Shown piece after piece: positions 61,464-64,000 of a DNA stretch of 64,000 bases. The position numbers and the translations under genes were made by a program. Under the pieces are notes generated by a model that saw only the letters and a list, made by a program, of their open reading frames with translations, was not told the origin of the DNA and searched no databases. Each line of letters begins with the position of its first letter. The stretch's first letter is position 1. Source of the stretch: CAZNUM01 sp046861615 (GTDB lineage: Bacteria; Fidelibacterota; Marinisomatia; Marinisomatales; TCS55); NCBI GenBank assembly GCA_046861615.1, contig JBHHUS010000001.1:1-64000 (forward strand). The letters run 5' to 3'.

Positions 61464-64000
61464 ATGTATATATCTAACCTCACGATACGTGGATTTAAAT
61501 CCTTTGCCAAAAAAGAACGCTTAACATTTGGTGAAGGCATAACGGTTATTGTCGGTCCCAATGGTTGCGGCAAGACCAATATTGTGGATGCCATTCGCTG
61601 GGTTATGGGAGAACAAAAATATTCCGTGCTCCGTAGTGGAAAAAAGGGCGATGTCATTTTTAACGGTGCCAAGGGTGTGAAACCGCTCAGTGTCTGTGAA
61701 GCTTCCCTGACGGTACACAACAATAAGGGAAAGTTACCGATTGAATATAATGACATCGAAATCAGCCGTCGTATTTACCGCAATGGCGAGAGTGAATATT
61801 TTCTGAATCGGACTCCCTGCCGTTTGAAGGATATTCATGATTTATTTATTGATACCGGCATGGGAGCGGACGCCTATTCAGTGATTGAATTGAAAATGAT
61901 CGAACAGATCCTTTCAGAGACGGGAGATGACCGTAAACGACTGTTTGAAGAAGCTGCCGGGGTAAATAAATATAAAAGTCAGCGTCAGGCAGCACTGCGG
62001 AAATTTGAAACCGTTCGGCTGGACCTGGAGCGGGTGAACGACATTATTCAGGAAGTGGACCAAAAGGTCCATGCTTTGAATCTGCAGTTAAAGCGGTTCA
62101 AACGTCATGAGAAACTCATGGAAGAGCTGCAGGAAAAGGAAATTCAATTAGCAGCGCTTCGGATTCATGAACAGCAGTCTCGGCTGGCACCGGTGAAGAA
62201 ACGAATTCATGAAATTCAGCAGTTGCAACAGTCTGCCTCTTCCGATCAATCCCTTCAGGAACAGGAACTGGAACGCCTCCAGGCGGTTTATGGGGAACAG
62301 CAGGAGGAGCTGGAAACCCTGCGCCGGGGACTGACAGCCCTGGAGGAGGAACGGGAGTCGGTACGTAACAGTATCTTAATCTGGACAGAACAGGATCGGG
62401 CAGCGGGTGCAACCATAGAGCGTCTGAATAACGAGGAAGACAGGAATCGACAAAAAATTGAACAGTTAAAATCCCAGATAAGCGATTATGAATCAACAGT
62501 GCAAGGTCTGGCACCTGAATTGGAACAACAGTTAAAAGTGTATGGGGACAAAAAGGCAGAATTTGAACAGCGTGATCAAGGCTACCGGGAAGCTCAGGCT
62601 AATTTAGAGCAGGCTCAAACCGACCGCTGGGAAGCCCAGCAAAAACTGGCTTCTGACCAGTCTCTGTTAGATCGAACACAACTGCGAATTCAGGAAAAAC
62701 AGGAGCTGGCCCGTAAACTGGAAAACCAGATTAAGGAACTTGAACAAAATGTGGAAGACTCCCGGCAGGAGCAACAACAACTGGAAGCAGCTAAATCAGC
62801 GTACCTGAAACAGACTAAACAACTTCAGCAATCACTGGAGAAAACCAGCGGCGAACTTACTTCTAGAGAGGCAGAACAAAACAGGGCTATTGCTGAAAAG
62901 GAACAGCTCCATGCCCGCATTGAGTTATTGGAATCCCAACGGCAATTTTATACTGAATTACTGGAACAGCAAGAGGGTTACCCGGAGGGCGTCCGGTACA
63001 TTTTAAATCACCGGAAGGAATTCAAAGGTGTGATCGACACGGTGGGGAATCTTTTCAGTGCCAAAAAATCCATCGCCACCGCTATTCAGAGCGCTCTGGG
63101 AGAGGCTGCTCAGTACCTTGTATTGGAGGATCGATCTTCAGCACTAACGGTTTTAGAGCAGGTCAAAGGAAAAGATATTGGCGCTCTGGCGCTGCTGCCC
63201 CTCAAGGAAATTTCAAATCTGTCCCCGGTAAAAAAAGTTCTGCCAAAGGGAAGGGAAATTGTTGGACGGGCATCTGATTTAGTGACCGTCAAACCGGAAT
63301 ATCGTGGACTGGCAAAACTATTGTTAGGTAATCTATTGATTGTTGAAGATATCAGCGTTTTAAAGCACATAAAATCATTGCAGGACTGGGAATTGGCAGA
63401 CCTTTCCGGTGCTTATCTCAGCTCCCGATTAGTGATGAAGACCAGCAGCCGGTCTCCAGAAAGTATTCTGGTAGGTCGGAAGGAGCGATTGAAGAAGCTC
63501 GATTCACAAATCAAGACTTTACATAGTGAGTTACAGCAGCGGGAACAGGTTTTGGAACAGCTTATCCCCGGAATTGAGAGTCTGGCTCAGCAACAGCAAA
63601 AATATAAAACCCAACTGGCACAGGTCTCAAGTGCTGCCCGGGAGAATGAAGATAACCTGATGAGAAATCATTTCCGTTATTCCCAATCCAGTGAACGGTT
63701 GGAGGCATTGAAGACGGAACTGAAATCCCAAGGGGAGGAATTTCGCCAATTGGAGGCAAGCAAGGCCCGGTTGGAGCCTGAACTAGAGCAGAGCGAACAG
63801 CGGATACAGGTACTAAAGGAGAACGTCCAGACAACCAATGAAACCCTCTTGAAGGCCCAAGGAGAACGGGATTCATTTCATCAGCAATTACAGGATATCA
63901 GGATCGAGTTAGTTAATCTGGAGAATAAGCGTGATAATCTCAATTTTCAACTGCGGGCAGCCCGGGAAACAGAACAGGAACTGGATCAACGCCAGGAAAC
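61464..64000 (+). CDS. smc: Chromosome segregation protein SMC, 5' part
   Basis: An open frame from the ATG at 61464 to the window edge gives 845 codons without a stop; the gene continues beyond. It starts YISNLTIRGFKSFAKKERL and has Walker A GPNGCGKTNIVDAIRW (about 32-47), and later KRLFEEAAGVNKYKSQR. A long coiled coil follows (about 165-500), then the hinge (about 510-660, with FKGVIDTVGNLFSAKKSIA and GKDIGALALLPL), and a return coiled coil. It is the full-length SMC layout of bacterial condensin, which compacts and separates chromosomes. ScpA and ScpB are not in the window. Confidence 0.95.
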   Translation, partial: MYISNLTIRGFKSFAKKERLTFGEGITVIVGPNGCGKTNIVDAIRWVMGEQKYSVLRSGKKGDVIFNGAKGVKPLSVCEASLTVHNNKGKLPIEYNDIEISRRIYRNGESEYFLNRTPCRLKDIHDLFIDTGMGADAYSVIELKMIEQILSETGDDRKRLFEEAAGVNKYKSQRQAALRKFETVRLDLERVNDIIQEVDQKVHALNLQLKRFKRHEKLMEELQEKEIQLAALRIHEQQSRLAPVKKRIHEIQQLQQSASSDQSLQEQELERLQAVYGEQQEELETLRRGLTALEEERESVRNSILIWTEQDRAAGATIERLNNEEDRNRQKIEQLKSQISDYESTVQGLAPELEQQLKVYGDKKAEFEQRDQGYREAQANLEQAQTDRWEAQQKLASDQSLLDRTQLRIQEKQELARKLENQIKELEQNVEDSRQEQQQLEAAKSAYLKQTKQLQQSLEKTSGELTSREAEQNRAIAEKEQLHARIELLESQRQFYTELLEQQEGYPEGVRYILNHRKEFKGVIDTVGNLFSAKKSIATAIQSALGEAAQYLVLEDRSSALTVLEQVKGKDIGALALLPLKEISNLSPVKKVLPKGREIVGRASDLVTVKPEYRGLAKLLLGNLLIVEDISVLKHIKSLQDWELADLSGAYLSSRLVMKTSSRSPESILVGRKERLKKLDSQIKTLHSELQQREQVLEQLIPGIESLAQQQQKYKTQLAQVSSAARENEDNLMRNHFRYSQSSERLEALKTELKSQGEEFRQLEASKARLEPELEQSEQRIQVLKENVQTTNETLLKAQGERDSFHQQLQDIRIELVNLENKRDNLNFQLRAARETEQELDQRQE

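Noticed and set aside
61451..63876. Several long minus-strand ORFs inside smc
   Set aside because: They lie opposite a continuous 845-codon SMC frame and their translations have no recognisable domains; they are codon-bias shadows.
1..64000. tRNA, rRNA, CRISPR arrays, transposases or phage genes
   Set aside because: No cloverleaf or T-loop signature outside coding regions, no spaced direct repeats and no transposase or integrase motif were seen by eye; a tRNAscan or profile search would be decisive.

Overview
The window looks like chromosome from a Gram-negative bacterium of the Fibrobacterota-Chlorobiota-Bacteroidota (FCB) neighbourhood. Candidatus Neomarinimicrobiota/Marinimicrobia is my best guess, made from gene content alone. 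Supporting points are a TonB-dependent receptor with a carboxypeptidase-regulatory-like N-domain, a PorZ-like propeller protein with a type IX secretion style C-terminus, many lipoproteins and beta-barrel proteins, and usable Shine-Dalgarno sites. Genes are densely packed, many overlap by four bases, and several start at TTG or GTG. There are no rRNA, tRNA, CRISPR, phage or insertion-sequence signals, so this is housekeeping chromosome with a few less usual islands.

Layout. 1-2.6 kb: end of a sterol desaturase-like gene, a small Tat-signal histidine-pair protein, a di-haem cytochrome c and a flavin reductase. 2.8-6.2 kb: a response regulator-GGDEF-EAL protein, a lysine-rich small protein, a likely small membrane ORF and a YwaF-type membrane protein. 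6.4-11.9 kb: aldehyde dehydrogenase, secreted unknown, membrane metalloprotease and the PorZ-like protein. 11.9-16.2 kb (minus strand): OPT transporter, adenosine deaminase and a Cys/Met-metabolism PLP enzyme as one operon. 16.37-18.8 kb: promoter candidate, TPP riboswitch and TonB receptor, probably thiamin uptake. 18.9-27.5 kb: polA, an unusual ABC transporter, a deoxyribosyltransferase-like protein, alanine racemase, a divergent DUF1343/NamZ protein and a barrel protein. 27.5-36.7 kb: MFS transporter, thioesterase, lipoproteins, acetyl-CoA synthetase, leucyl aminopeptidase, HD protein and RmuC.

36.7-44.3 kb: SLC12-type transporter, a ClpB without its N-domain and a helicase-nuclease on the minus strand. 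44.4-46.9 kb: an LTxxQ-repeat lipoprotein, ECF sigma factor, probable anti-sigma factor and Spy/CpxP-like protein, which read as an envelope-stress module. 47.0-50.5 kb (minus): exported MsrA and a three-gene NAD(P) transhydrogenase. 50.7-54.3 kb: MORN-repeat lipoprotein, MscS channel, DUF423 protein and dUTPase. 54.3-56.5 kb: CIRCE-groES-groEL with a strong terminator. 56.6-64 kb: folB-folK-deoxynucleoside kinase, a small membrane protein, zinc-type alcohol dehydrogenase, 2Fe-2S ferredoxin, barrel protein, RsmE, HIT protein and the first 845 codons of SMC, which runs off the window.

Themes are envelope maintenance (proteases, chaperones, lipoproteins, wall enzymes), nucleotide and folate metabolism, and DNA replication/repair/segregation (PolA, RmuC, helicase-nuclease, SMC). 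Regulation is directly visible at the TPP riboswitch, the CIRCE operator and several GC-rich hairpin terminators of similar sequence. All functional calls rest on reading motifs by eye; no database search was run.
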